Shown here: positions 40,901-51,886 of the stretch, one piece after another
Layout of the letters: each line of letters starts with the position of its first letter
How positions within the stretch are numbered: the first letter of the stretch is position 1
Assembly: GCA_036169595.1 (NCBI GenBank)
Contig: CM069765.1
Span: 7,351,001-7,415,000 of the forward strand
Length of the DNA stretch: 64,000 nucleotides
Reading direction: 5' to 3'
Source: Dictyostelium firmibasis
Taxonomy: Eukaryota; Evosea; Eumycetozoa; Dictyosteliales; Dictyosteliaceae
The notes under the pieces: model-generated
Seen by the model: only the letters and a program-made list of their open reading frames with translations
What the model was told of the DNA's origin: nothing
Database searches by the model: none
Program-made: the position numbers and the translations under genes

Positions 40901-43900
40901 CAAGCACGTGAAAACCAAATTACAATGATTAGAAAGTATAGAGTTGGTGAATTACCAGACATTCAAATCAAAGCACAAGATATTATTAAACCATTACAAC
41001 TCTTATGTCAACGTGATTCAACCATTGGTGTTAATGTATTCTCTTTGTTATTCACATCTTTATATAAAAATACACCAAAAGAAAGTGTTCATACATTCCA
41101 ATCCAATATAAAGAAATCAATTGATTCAATAGTTCAAAGATCTAAATTTAATCCAACCTTAGTTTCATCGATATTGAATATCTCTGAAAAGAATTTAGAA
41201 CTATCACCAGATTTTTCAAAGATTAAAGATATCTCTTTAAATTCAAATAATCATCCAATGGCAATTATCCTTTGTGAGAAATTAATATTATCATTACAAA
41301 ACACAAGTAAAGCATCATCTACTAATCAAGCACAAAAACTACAACAACAACAACAACTAAATCAAGGTTGGGACAGTTTAAGAGAATTGTATAAATCATT
41401 GAAAGAGGATGATATCATTATGGGTTTAATTGAGAAACAAATGGGCGATATTCCATACACAAAGAAAGCATTAGAATATGAATTAAAAGGAGATTGGGTA
41501 AATGTTTTAAAGGTTTATGATGAAGCAACTTCCAAATTAGAGAATGGTGAATTAAATCAATATAATCTCTCAGAAAGTGAAACCTCTCTTTGGGAGAATG
41601 GTCGTTTAGAATGTTATACAAAACTTTGTAATTGGTCAGCTTTAAAGGATAATTTCAATAGTTATTATCCAGATGCCACTCAAATTTTCAAAGAAAATAA
41701 TTGCGACCTACTATTGGGATATTTCTTTGAGTATAACTTAAAGGTTAAAGAGAATTGGAACTATTTGTATCAATTCATTGGTGATCTTGCAAATACTAAA
41801 CACTATCAATACTTAGAGGATAAATTCCCTGGTGAACTTGCATTCTTAGAGGTTACTAGATCAGATCATAATAAAGCATCCTACTATATTTCAAAGTTTT
41901 ATCAAAGTTTTAAACAACAATGGTCATCGTCACATCCATTAGCAATAGAATCACGTCATAGAATTTTACAACCACTTCAAAAAATTGTAGAAGTAGAAGA
42001 ATTTTTAAATTTAACCTCAACTCCAATCATTAGTACCTTTAAATTGGATACTTTATTAACCCAATGGAAGAGTAGATTTCCAACAAAGCTCGATGACATT
42101 ATGGTTTGGGATGATTTAATCTTTTATAGATCAGTTTTATTAGAAAAAATATATGAAAGATTTTCAAGTTTTACTTCCGACAAAAGTTCAGAAGATAATG
42201 TTAAATCAATTTTAATTCAAGAGAGAGCTATACTCTATCATAAGATGTCAAAGGGTGCACGTAAATTAGGTAACATTGTTGTTTCAGAGATTTATTTCCG
42301 TCAAGCTGTTAAATCCTATCCAAAAACAAAGGATAATGATTTAGCTTTCCCATTGGTTACATCGTTGATCGATATCTATTGTACAAAGGCTAGAAATTCT
42401 CCATCACCAATTGAAACATTAGATAGATTCGTCAAGGCTTTGAAATTTATCGAATCTAAAAAAGATGAAGATTCAATTATAAACTCTAATGAAAATCTTC
42501 AAAAATATTTAATGATGCATGGTGATATCTTTTTGGATATTTATCAACTAGATAAAAAACTAGGTTCATCACTTGTTATTGATTCTTTTAAAAAGAATGG
42601 CTTACCAACGAATTTAACCTCAATTCCAACAAATTCTTTAAAAGATGAATTATTTATTTCTACTTTTAAATGCTATAGCGAATCAATCAAATTACATGAA
42701 AATCAAAAATCAATTAATACAACAAAATCATTGTCATCATCATCTCAACCCCCTTCCTTAGCAACAACAGCAACACCATCATCACAGTCAAAATTAACAA
42801 ATGAAATTTTAATTGAGAAAACAAATATAAAGAGTGCTCATTTGAAATTTGCAAACTTTTGTGATAACATTTTAAAGGATAAAATTTCTCAACAAACTAC
42901 ACCAACACAATTTAATGAGGAAGTTATAGAGTTGGCAACATCAGTGATAGTATCAACATTAGAAGCAATCAAAGAGGAGATACCTGGTGCAGTTGATAAA
43001 TTCCCAAGAATATTAGAGATTCTAACACAATTTGAACATTACTCTGCGATTTCGCGTGAATTTAAATCCAGAATTTCAATAATACCATGTTGGATGTTTA
43101 TAAGATGGATCAGTCAAATGTTCCCATATTTAGATTTACCACAAGGTCCATTGATTTTACCAATACTCTTAGATATTGCTAAATGGTATCCACAGGCAAT
43201 TTACTTCCCATTCAAAATTAGTAGTGAGCAGTTTGGTCCTTTAGCAAAGAAATTATCTGCTCCATTGGAAAAAGAATTGGTTAATCCATTGTTAGATACT
43301 TTGGTCATTGAATTCCAACGTTTAACACATCCAGAACATCGTTTCAAAGACTACATGGAAGAAATGAAATCATTAATTAAAGCTACACCAAAAGATTTAA
43401 ATGCAATTGCAAAATTAAACAATGAAATCTATGATGATGCTTTTAATCCATCCACTGTTTCAGGTGATTATAATTTAAAGTTTGCAAAAGAAAATGAAGC
43501 ATCTTACTTGGCAAACTTTGGTAAAGATTCAACAAAGTTGGCACGTATGGATCAAAAGAAATTCTTGGAACTCTTTGCAGAGATGTCAGGTAATATGAAT
43601 AAAAACATGAGACCAAATTCAACGGCCTCAATGAAATTAAAGGATTTCAGTGGTTGGTTAGCAGAATTTGATCGTTCAAACTATCAAACCTCACACCAAA
43701 TGGAAATACCAGGACAATATAATGGAATTGGTAAACCACAACCAGAAACCCATGTAACCATTTCCTCGTTTGATACAAATGTTTTGGTGATGGGTTCACT
43801 ACGTAAACCAAAACGTGTTAAAATTCATGGTAATGATGAACGTGATTATCCATTCCTAATCAAAGGTGGTGAAGATCTTCGTTTAGATCAAAGAATTCAA

Positions 43901-45010
43901 CAATTATTTGGAATTATGAATGAAATTTTGAAACGTGATACAGCATGTAATAAACGTTCACTTAACATTACAACCTATCAAGTTGTACCAATGACAAGTA
44001 AAGTTGGTATCATTGAGTGGTTAAATGATACCAAACCTCTTAGAGAGATACTCGAGGAACAATTAGCCCATCAAATGAAAATACCACGTTCAACTGTTTC
44101 AATATCAAAATTGGAATCCACAAAGTACCATAACGATTGGATCAATTCTTTTTCAAAATATTTGAAACCAAACTCACCAGTTGGTCCATTATACCAACAG
44201 ATGTTTATTCATGCATCTCGTGATGATTGCGCAAAGAAATTAGAGAAACAACACTCCAAAGTACCTGAAAATCTCTTACAAAATGGTATTTGGTCACTTT
44301 CGTCATCACCGGAGAGCTATCTTTTTATTAGAAATTCATTTGCACGTTCATTGGCATCCTTTTCAGTTTGTTCCTATGTTATTGGTATTGGCGATCGTCA
44401 TTTAGAGAATTTCTTAATCTCTCAAAGAGATGGTCGTTTAATTGGTATTGACTTTGGTCATGCTTTTGGTACTGCAACTCAATTTCTTCCAATCCCAGAG
44501 TTAATGCCTTTCCGTTTAACTCGTCAATTCACTAGTTTCCTTAGACCATTGGATTCTGTTGGTTTACTTAATCATAACATGACCTATACTTTAACGGCAT
44601 TACAAAATCAAAAAGAAATTCTCTTGACAACCATGGATGTTTTTGTTAAAGAACCACTATTAGATTGGAGTAAACTTGCAACTCGTTTAGTAAAAGAACA
44701 AGGCAAACATCCAAAAGATACTAAAAATGTTTGGTTCCCAAAACAAAAGATTCAAATCGCAAAGAAGAAACTAGAATTGGTCAATCCTGCCTACATCACT
44801 TTGGAAGAGTTATCTGGTTCAGTTCACTCTGGTCTTCCATATGAAAGAGCACTCTCTGAAATTATTAAAGGTGATTCTAAACATAACATTAGAGCAAAAG
44901 TTAATAAAGTATGTTCATCTGTTAAAGAACAAGTCGATTGTTTAATAGATCAATCAACCGATCCAAATATTCTTTCAAGAGCATGGGTCGGTTGGAACGG
45001 TGCCTTATAA
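32000..45010 (+). CDS. dnapkcs: DNA-dependent protein kinase catalytic subunit
   Basis: Exons 32000-33258, 33341-37643, 37711-37988 and 38086-45010 encode 4254 residues, near the usual DNA-PKcs size of about 4100-4300. The start is the ATG after eight A at MDNIYQRIEN. Most of the protein is HEAT-like helical repeat; a FAT region precedes the kinase domain at about 3850-4130. Kinase motifs are intact: LIKGGEDLRLDQRIQQLF, the catalytic loop GIGDRHLENFL near residue 4049, and GIDFGHAFG near 4068. A short FATC tail ends RAWVGWNGAL. The segment KKFLELFAEMSGNMNKNMRP and the acidic/Ser linker with TQTAFSEFYPSSSQS (ST-Q sites, an ABCDE-like autophosphorylation region) fit the family. With Ku it acts in non-homologous end joining in the nucleus. 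Confidence 0.96.
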
Positions 45011-45753
45011 AAAAATTAAGATATCAATAAAAAATATTAAAAATAATAAATAAAAAAAAAAAGGATATAAAAATATTTTTTAATATTGATTAAAATGTAA
45101 TCAAATAAAATACATAACTGAAATAAATACAACAGATTATCGCCACAATTGTAATTGGTAATTAAAAAAAGAAAAAAAAATTGTATCAACTCAATAATAA
45201 AAAGATTAAAAAATAAAAATAAAATCATTAGATTTAAAAATTGAATTTTAAAATAGAAAAAAAAAAAAACAAAAAAAATAATAAAAATAAAAAAAACACA
45301 AAACAAATGATTTAAAAAAAAACAAAAAAAAAAGAAAATATTTCCTTGTTAAATTTTATAATATTGCGACACTCACAACATTAAATTTTGTGGTTATGTT
45401 TTGAATTTTTGTTTGTGTATTTTTATTTGAATAATAGATTTTAAAATGTAAATAGGGTGTTTTTAATAATTATTGATAATTGTGGATGTATCACAAAAGA
45501 ATTCAATATTATATCGGTGCTATATTAATCACAAGATTGTCAATCTCAATGATTTTTCATTTCAAAAAAAAAAAAAAAAAAAACTATCTATCTTATAATT
45601 TTATTACCATTATTTCATAAAAAGAATTATTATTTTTTTATTTTTAATTACAATAATATTTTCAATTTTTTTTTTTTTTTTTTAAAAAAAGTATAAATAA
45701 TAAAACAGATCAGCTTTTTATTTTTATAATGTTATATTAACAATCTAATAAAA
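45011..45753. other. Intergenic region after dnapkcs
   Basis: The dnapkcs 3' region (repeated AATAAA-type words) runs into the promoter of a small gene. Mixed patches at 45340-45420 (ATTGCGACACTCACAACATT) and 45450-45560 carry a TAGGGTGT word, a GATTGTCAATC inverted repeat and TATCACAAAAGAATTC. No further gene is seen. Confidence 0.45.
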
Positions 45754-46000
45754 ATGACTTTACTCAGTATGATAATAAATTTTTTTTTGATAATTATTAT
45801 TTATTTTGTCTTACTAATATTTATTTATTTTTTAAAATATAGAAAGCTTAAGATCTCTTTTCAGTCCAGCTTCATCAAATACAAACAAAATTAATCAGAA
45901 TATTGCCACTGAGAGTGTTTCAAGTGTATCTCAATCAAAGAATACCTCTTCTGTAATGTCAGGAGAAGAGTACAAGAGATCTGTTGGTTGTTATGGCTAA
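45754..46000 (+). CDS. Small orphan protein with a 13-base first coding exon
   Basis: Coding exons 45754-45766 and 45843-46000 encode 56 residues. The first exon is only ATG-ACT-TTA-CTC-A followed by a GTATGA donor. The TATAG acceptor restores MTLLKSLRSLFSPASSN and a Ser/Asn-rich body ending EEYKRSVGCYG. The sequence has normal coding composition and stands out sharply from the surrounding DNA. The same start (MTL-x) and identical exon-1 length recur at 57472. This architecture recalls the short Ser/Gly-rich Dictyostelium families that begin MTLF or MTIF (hssA/B-like, UPF0512, sigN), often developmentally regulated, but the body is not clearly a member. Function unknown. Confidence 0.65.
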
Positions 46001-46462
46001 CATCTATCGTTTAATTTTTGTACTCCTTTTGATTAAAAAATTATTATTTGTTGTACAATTACCCATTATAGAAAATCAAACAAAAGGAAATATATGTTCA
46101 TTCTTGTAAAAAATTTTAATAAAAAAAAATATAAAAAAATAAAAAAAACAAAAAAAAAAATTTATAATATCGTAATTAACAAAATAGAAAGCTCTTCATT
46201 AATAAAAAAATATTAACCAATTGGTAAAAATGATACAATCACTAATAATTTTATTTCTTATAAAATATGTATTTATTTATTTACATTATACCTGTTTTTG
46301 ATTATTTATTATTATTACTATCATTGGTCTTTTTATTTTTTTAATTGATGAAAGGAGTGAGTGTGTTTGTATAGATGTGTCATTATGGTGGTGTTTGTTG
46401 GTTGATATATATTTTACTATTATTATTATTATTTATTTTTTTTTTGTTCATTTTATTTTTAT
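46001..46462. other. Intergenic region between convergent genes
   Basis: The 3' flanks of the 56-residue gene and psmA4. It is AT-rich with several AATAAA-like words and a TGTGTTTGTATAGATGTGTC patch near 46360-46382. No gene is seen. Confidence 0.5.
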
Positions 46463-46745
46463 TTAATTTTCCTCAGTTTCTTCTTCGAGATCAGTTTCTT
46501 TAATGAAAGCATCCAATTCTGCTGCAGTAAAAATATGATAAACAACATTGTCTCCTTGTTTAGTGAAATAAGAGAATTCTAATTTTTCACTGTTGATATT
46601 TGAACGATCCATAGTTTTTGTTAAAACTTTGAGAGCCAATTGAAGTGCTTCCTTTAATGAAATATCTGGTTTATAATTTGATCTTAAAACTGATTGTGCA
46701 ACCTAAAAATAAAAAAAAACAAAAAAAGAAAAAAAAGAAAAGACA

Positions 46746-46797
<52 letters not shown>

Positions 46798-47478
46798 GTC
46801 ATTATCATAATTTGTTATTATTTTTTTTAATTGAAAAAAAAAAAAATTATTAATAATACTACATACTTGACTATTTTCACCACCAATTGAGGTAGCTTTC
46901 CAACCAGCAAAATTACCAGATGGATCGGATTGATATAATTGGAAACCATAATGACGATCCCAACCAGCGTAAAGGAAAGAAACACCAAATGGACGTAAAC
47001 CACCATATTGAGTGTAACCTTGTTTTGTATCACAAATTTGAGAGACCAATTGTTCGACTGGCATTGGTTCTTGATATTGATAGAAGAAACGTTGTGATGA
47101 TAATCTTGCATAATTGATCAAAATATTGGCATCAGATGTGATACCAGCAACTGCACAAACAACATGTTCATCAATCTTAAACATCTTTTCAGAGATTGAT
47201 GTTGATGAATCTAAAAGTTTGGCTGTTGTCTTTTTCTCTGCTGCTAATACAATGCCATCTTTTGCTAAAATACCAACTGTTGCGCCTGCATGTCTAATTG
47301 CTGTCATTGCATATTCTACTTGATAAACACGACCTTCTGGTGAAAAAATTGTTGTTCTTTGATCATATCTTCTTGCCTATTTAATCAATTTTTTTTTTTT
47401 TATTATTAAATAATAAAAAATTAATAATTAAAAATAAAAAATAACAATAATAATAATAATAAATAAGAATCATACCAT
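46463..47478 (-). CDS. psmA4: 20S proteasome subunit alpha type-4
   Basis: Exons 47478-47476, 47376-46867 and 46702-46463 encode 250 residues, the expected size. The first coding exon contains only the ATG. A GTATGATTC donor and TAG acceptor join it to [20 protein letters not shown], then EYAM, the conserved alpha-subunit N-terminus that gates the 20S channel. Later motifs include [35 protein letters not shown] and [20 protein letters not shown], all alpha-4-like. The N-terminal Thr nucleophile of beta subunits is absent, as expected for a structural alpha subunit. Intron 2 carries an ATT array. The protein ends in an acidic tail (EETEEN). It is in tandem with the OXA1-like gene, 270 bases downstream of that gene's stop. 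Confidence 0.96.
46747..46797. repeat. ATT microsatellite in psmA4 intron 2
   Basis: About 17 ATT units within the 46703-46866 intron. The Asn-run frame that continues into it from the psmA4 exon is an artefact of ignoring the GTATGT donor. Confidence 0.9.
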
Positions 47479-47748
47479 TTTTGATTATTTATATATAAAA
47501 AGTGTGAAAAAAATTAAAGAACAATATAAAATTAATAAATTGAAAAAAAAAAAAAAAAATGAAAAAATTTAAAAAAAAAATTTGATGTGTATGTTCACAA
47601 AAAAAAAAATTAAATTAAAAAAAAAATTAAAAATATTTTATAAAAAAAAAAAAAAAAATTAAAAAAATAAAATAAAATAAAATTTTTTTTTTTGATCATA
47701 TATTTTTTTTTAATTTAATTTTTTTAATTTATTTTTTTATATGAGGAT

Positions 47749-49097
47749 TTATTTTCTTCTACCAAAAGATTTATATTCTTGATTTCTCTTTTCTAATAAA
47801 TCTTGTTTCTCTTGAATAAGTTTTCTTTGTTCTTGCTTTTTAAGTTCATCTACAAAAGATGTGGTATTGTTGGATTTATTGGTATTTGTATTTTCAGTGT
47901 TTTTAACACTTGTAAAAGTTTCTGGAGCGACTTGAATAGCCTTTTTAGCATTACTAGTTTTTGGTGTATATGGAATATTAAATAATTTACTACCTCTTTT
48001 TGATTTTAAAAACCAATTGGTTGCTGCAAAAATCATTGAATTAATTGCCCAATAAACATTTAAACCCTAAAAATCAACAAATAATAAAAAAATTATTATT
48101 ATTAATAAAAAAATTATTATTAATAAAAAAATTAACTATAAATTTTTTTTTTTTTCCTTTAAATACATACAGCAGCAAAATTAACGGTAAATATTAAAGG
48201 AACAAAACAAAGACCAGTCATGAGATATTTAACGATTGGAGATGCATCATCTTGCATTGAAAGACGAACCGAACCATATTGGAAAATTGAAGAGATTATA
48301 GGTAAAATGAAGAATGGATCAACCATTGAAAGGTTCTTAAACCAAAAGAAGCCAGCTTCATTGAGGAGTGTTGTATCATTACATAGTTGACGTAAGAATA
48401 CGAATGGATATAAGAGGAAAGGCATTTGAGCCATATTGAGAGCAAGAGCACGCATTGGTGAAGTCTTATATTTTGTGAACAATTTTTGTTGGAATTCCAT
48501 AACTTTGACTCTACCTTGTTGAGTTCCATCATTAAGGTATGAATGTTTCTCCATTTCTTCCTTTACCAATTTCATTTTTGAGCCATCTTTTTGATTTTTA
48601 ACACTAACTGGTAAAGTCAATAAACGTACACTTATGGCTGTACAAGCGATAATTGCAATCCATGGTAATCCATATTGTGTATGAATATCATTTAGTACTG
48701 CAATCATATCAAAATTTAATTGATGAAAGAATTCAGAGATTCTATTTGCATCGGGTCCCATAGTTGGTGTTAAAATATAACTTGGTACAACTTTATTACT
48801 GATAACTTCCAATGTTTGATTTGCTGCACTTATTGGTGTTGATAAATCTACATTTGGTGTTGCAGTTGTATCTGTAATTGATAAATCAACTTCATTCAAT
48901 TTATTATTATTACTATTATTATTATTTTGGGTTGAATAAAATCTTTTATTAATTAGTAAAAATGTTGGTTGTTTTGAAATGTTTAATGATAAACTTTTGC
49001 TAGAAAATGATAATGGTGATGCACTTGAAACTCCTTTTATTAAAAAATTTTTATTCTTTAATCCACTAATTGGAACTCTTCTCAAAGCATTCATCAT
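47749..49097 (-). CDS. OXA1/YidC-type mitochondrial inner-membrane insertase
   Basis: Exons 49097-48171 and 48066-47749 encode 414 residues. The first 60 residues (MNALRRVPISGLKNKNFLIK; then NISKQPTFLLINKRFYST) form a mitochondrial presequence rich in Arg, Lys and Ser. The insertase core follows: YGLPWIAIIACTAISVRLLT (first TM and the conserved R-x-x-x-x-P loop), then a charged loop, MAQMPFLLYPFVFLRQLC, a Trp-containing segment FFWFKNLSMVDPFFILPIIS, YLMTGLCFVPLIFTVNFAA, and after the intron GLNVYWAINSMIFAATNWFL. That makes five membrane segments, as in OXA1. The C-terminal tail is basic and coiled (QEQRKLIQEKQDLLEKRNQ-like), the part that binds the mitoribosome in OXA1. It inserts mitochondrially encoded proteins into the inner membrane. 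Confidence 0.92.
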
Positions 49098-49403
49098 TTT
49101 TTTTTTATTATTTTTTTTTTTTATTATTATGATGGCATGACAATGGAAAAAAAAAAAAATTAAAAAAAATAAAATGAAAAACGAAAACTAAATAAAAAAA
49201 AATTAAAAAAAAAAAAACTTAAAAAAAAAAAATTAAAAAAAAGGATATTTTCGTTTTTCAACATATTCACCTTTTTAATTTAATTTTTTCACATATTTAC
49301 TTTTTAATTTATTTTATACTAAATTAGTTATACTGAATAATATAAAATATATAAAAAAACAAATTTATAAACTTTTCACATATTTTATTTGGTATTTTAA
49401 CAT

Positions 49404-49600
49404 ATTTTATGTTGGAATAGATGATAGTAACAGTAGACCTGTGACCAAAAAAAAAAAAAAAAAAAAATAAATAATCTGCTCTTAAAAAAAAAAAAGAGTT
49501 GCAACTGTTGGGATTTGTTATTAAATTTTCATCCAAAATGTTTATTTTTTTTTTTTTTTTTGGTCACAGGTCACATTTCATTGCGATGCCAACATACAAT
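49404..49600. repeat. Inverted-repeat (MITE-like) element
   Basis: Outer ends ATTTTATGTTGG (49404-49415) and the reverse complement of 49589-49600 match at 11 of 12 bases. Internal arms GACCTGTGACC plus poly(A) (from 49436) and poly(T) plus GGTCACAGGTC (to about 49573) are perfect over 11 bases and extend through the homopolymers. The centre contains a third, non-symmetric patch (AAGAGTTGCAACTGTTGGGA). The whole is about 197 bases with no coding capacity, as in a miniature inverted-repeat transposable element or a foldback hairpin. Clear target-site duplications could not be identified in the AT-rich flanks. Confidence 0.5.
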
Positions 49601-49749
49601 CTTTTTTAAAAAAAAAATCTTCAAAAATATCTAATTCTTTTTCTTTTTATTTTCTTTGATTTTTATTTCGGAACCATTCTAAATTTTTTTTTTTTTTTTT
49701 TTATTTTTTATTTTTTTTATTTTTTTTTTTTTTCATTATTTATTGGTTT

Positions 49750-49751
49750 CT

Positions 49752-49794
<43 letters not shown>
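49750..49794. repeat. (TTTA)n microsatellite
   Basis: About eleven TTTA units in the promoter region of the glycosidase gene, 50-95 bases upstream of its start codon. Confidence 0.9.
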
Positions 49795-49802
49795 CAATTA
49801 TC

Positions 49803-49843
<41 letters not shown>

Positions 49844-49846
<3 letters not shown>

Positions 49847-51477
49847 AAATCATTGATTTTATTTATGGTTTCTTTTAGTTTAGTTTTTGGTTCCCCAGTA
49901 ATTGATTCACCAACAAAACAAATAATATGGTCAGATTTGTAAGTTAGATCAATAGATTTGAATATTATTTATTGCTATTATTGACTTTTTTTCTTTTTTT
50001 TTTTTTTTTTGTTTTTTATTTTGTTTTTTTCTTTCTTTGAACACAGTTTTGGTATCAATTTTCAAAATGAATTTTTTAATGTAACAGTTGCTCAAAGTCA
50101 AATTTCATTGATTAAAGGATTAGGAATTGAATGGGTTCGTGCTGGTTTTCATTGGGCATATTTAGAAAGTACTGAGGGTAATTTAAGATTTGATCTATAT
50201 GATCCAGTTATGAATTTAATTGGAAGTAATGGTTTAAAATCAATAGTTACTCTTGTTGGTACACCAGATTGGTGTAGTAGTTATAACTCTTCAACTGCTG
50301 GTAATGTTCCAATGAGTGATACATATCCACCATCAAATAATACTAGATTCGCTGAAACAATGATTATTTTAAGTAATCGTTATCCATTTGTTAATGTATG
50401 TTTCTTTATTTTTATTATTTATTTTTAATTATTTATTAATATTATTATTATTATTATTATTGAAAGTTTTGGGAAGTTTGGAATGAACAAAATTTAGTAC
50501 CAGGATTTTTTTCACCAGTTTATTCATATCAATTGTATAATGATATTTTTCAAGCAACTAAAACTTTATTTTCTAAAGCTGGTAAATTATCACAATTAGC
50601 AGTTGGTGGATTAGGATATTATGGTTATGCAGGTACTGGAGAGAATATGGTAGCAGATTTAATATCTACAAAAACATTTGAGGGTGTATTGGCAAGTTAT
50701 CATCCATATACTGATTTACCAGAAGGTGGTAATGGTCAATTACCATCGAATCCATATGCACATGTCGCAACTGCAAGATATGTAAATTCTCAATTATCAA
50801 TTCAAGGAAAAGCATCACAAGTTTGGTGTACAGAATATGGTTGGTCTAATACAGGTCAAGTTACAACAACGATTCAAGCAGAGTATACAATTAAACGTCT
50901 TTTAATTGATACTTTGGTAAACTTTGATAAAACATTTCTATTTACAACTAGTGATCTTGATGGAAAAGCATCATCAATTAGAGATCAAGGATATGGTTTA
51001 GTAGATTTAATGTTAAATAAAAAACCAGTTTTCTATTCATTACGTAATTTATTTTCAATAACTGGCTCGAAAGTTGATGCAGTATCTTCAAATGAATTCA
51101 ATAGTTATATTACAAGTTCGGATTTAGGTGATGATTTAGTTGGTATCTTTTTTAAAAAAACATCAACTAATACAACATTGTTTGCATTTTGGTCACCATC
51201 TCAATCTGTTAAATCTCTAAATTTAAATCTTTTCAATGTATCTGGTAATTTATATCAAGTTTCCGCTAATAATACTAAATTTTTATCTGCAAAAATAACT
51301 TCAAATGTTATTTCTTTAAATGTTACTGAAAATGTTCAAATTTTTGAATGGCCAATAAAGGATACTTCATCAACAACACCACAAACATCATCAGATGTTT
51401 CCTTATCTTTTAAATTATCTTTAAATTATAGTTTGGTTATAACTCTATTATGTTCCGTTTTTTTTTTTTTTTTTTAA
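49844..51477 (+). CDS. Secreted clan GH-A glycoside hydrolase, probably GPI-anchored
   Basis: Exons 49844-49938, 50047-50395 and 50467-51477 encode 484 residues. Residues 1-17 are a classical signal peptide (MKSLILFMVSFSLVFG). A TIM-barrel glycosidase follows: FGINFQN, LGIEWVRAGFHWAYLE, FDLYDPVMNLIGSNGLKSIV. The acid/base Glu lies in FWEVWNEQN (about residue 155, the motif completed at the intron junction) and the probable nucleophile in VWCTEYGWS (Glu about 271). A C-terminal beta domain and many N-x-S/T sites follow. The end is a Ser/Thr-rich spacer then a hydrophobic run (LVITLLCSVFFFFF), as in GPI-anchor signals. The motif layout is like GH39/GH5-type xylosidases and cellulases. The substrate is unknown; candidates are cell-wall cellulose, spore coat or food-derived polysaccharide. 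Confidence 0.85.
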
Positions 51478-51484
51478 CTAAAAA

Positions 51485-51526
<42 letters not shown>

Positions 51527-51719
51527 AAAGTAAAACCTTTCAAAAAAAAAAATAATAATAATAAATATCACCAAATGGATGGAAGTGAACGATAAATAAA
51601 CATTAAAAATCATAGGATGGTTTTGTTTGATTTAATATAATTATGTATTTGTTTTATTTTATTCCCCCTAAAAAAAAAATTGATGAGAATTTTTTTTTTT
51701 TAATTTTTAATTTTTTTTT

Positions 51720-51757
<38 letters not shown>

Positions 51758-51886
51758 AATTTTGAGAACATCATCAAAAAATTTTTTTTTAATTTTTTTT
51801 TTAATTTTTTTTTTTTTTTTTTCATTATTAATTAAAATTTCACACACACACAGTATTTACATATTTATACATATACATAAAAAATA
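51478..51886. promoter_or_regulatory. Intergenic and psmD11 promoter region
   Basis: Poly(A)/poly(T) with a TTCCCCCTA word at 51662-51670 and a (CA)n stretch at about 51840-51853 just before the psmD11 leader (TACATATTTATACATATACA). No gene is seen. Confidence 0.45.

Larger units (their letters stand above)
49098..49843. other. Divergent intergenic region with an inverted-repeat element
   Basis: No gene is seen. It holds the inverted-repeat element at 49404-49600 and a (TTTA)n run at 49750-49794, followed by a poly(A) leader before the glycosidase start. Poly(A/T) makes up the rest, including the AAAACGAAAAC leader of the OXA1-like gene. Confidence 0.5.

Noticed and set aside
45037-45306. 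Minus-strand Phe/Ile-rich open frame after dnapkcs
   Set aside because: It is composed of homopolymer-derived codons in a 3' flank and has no supported start or family.
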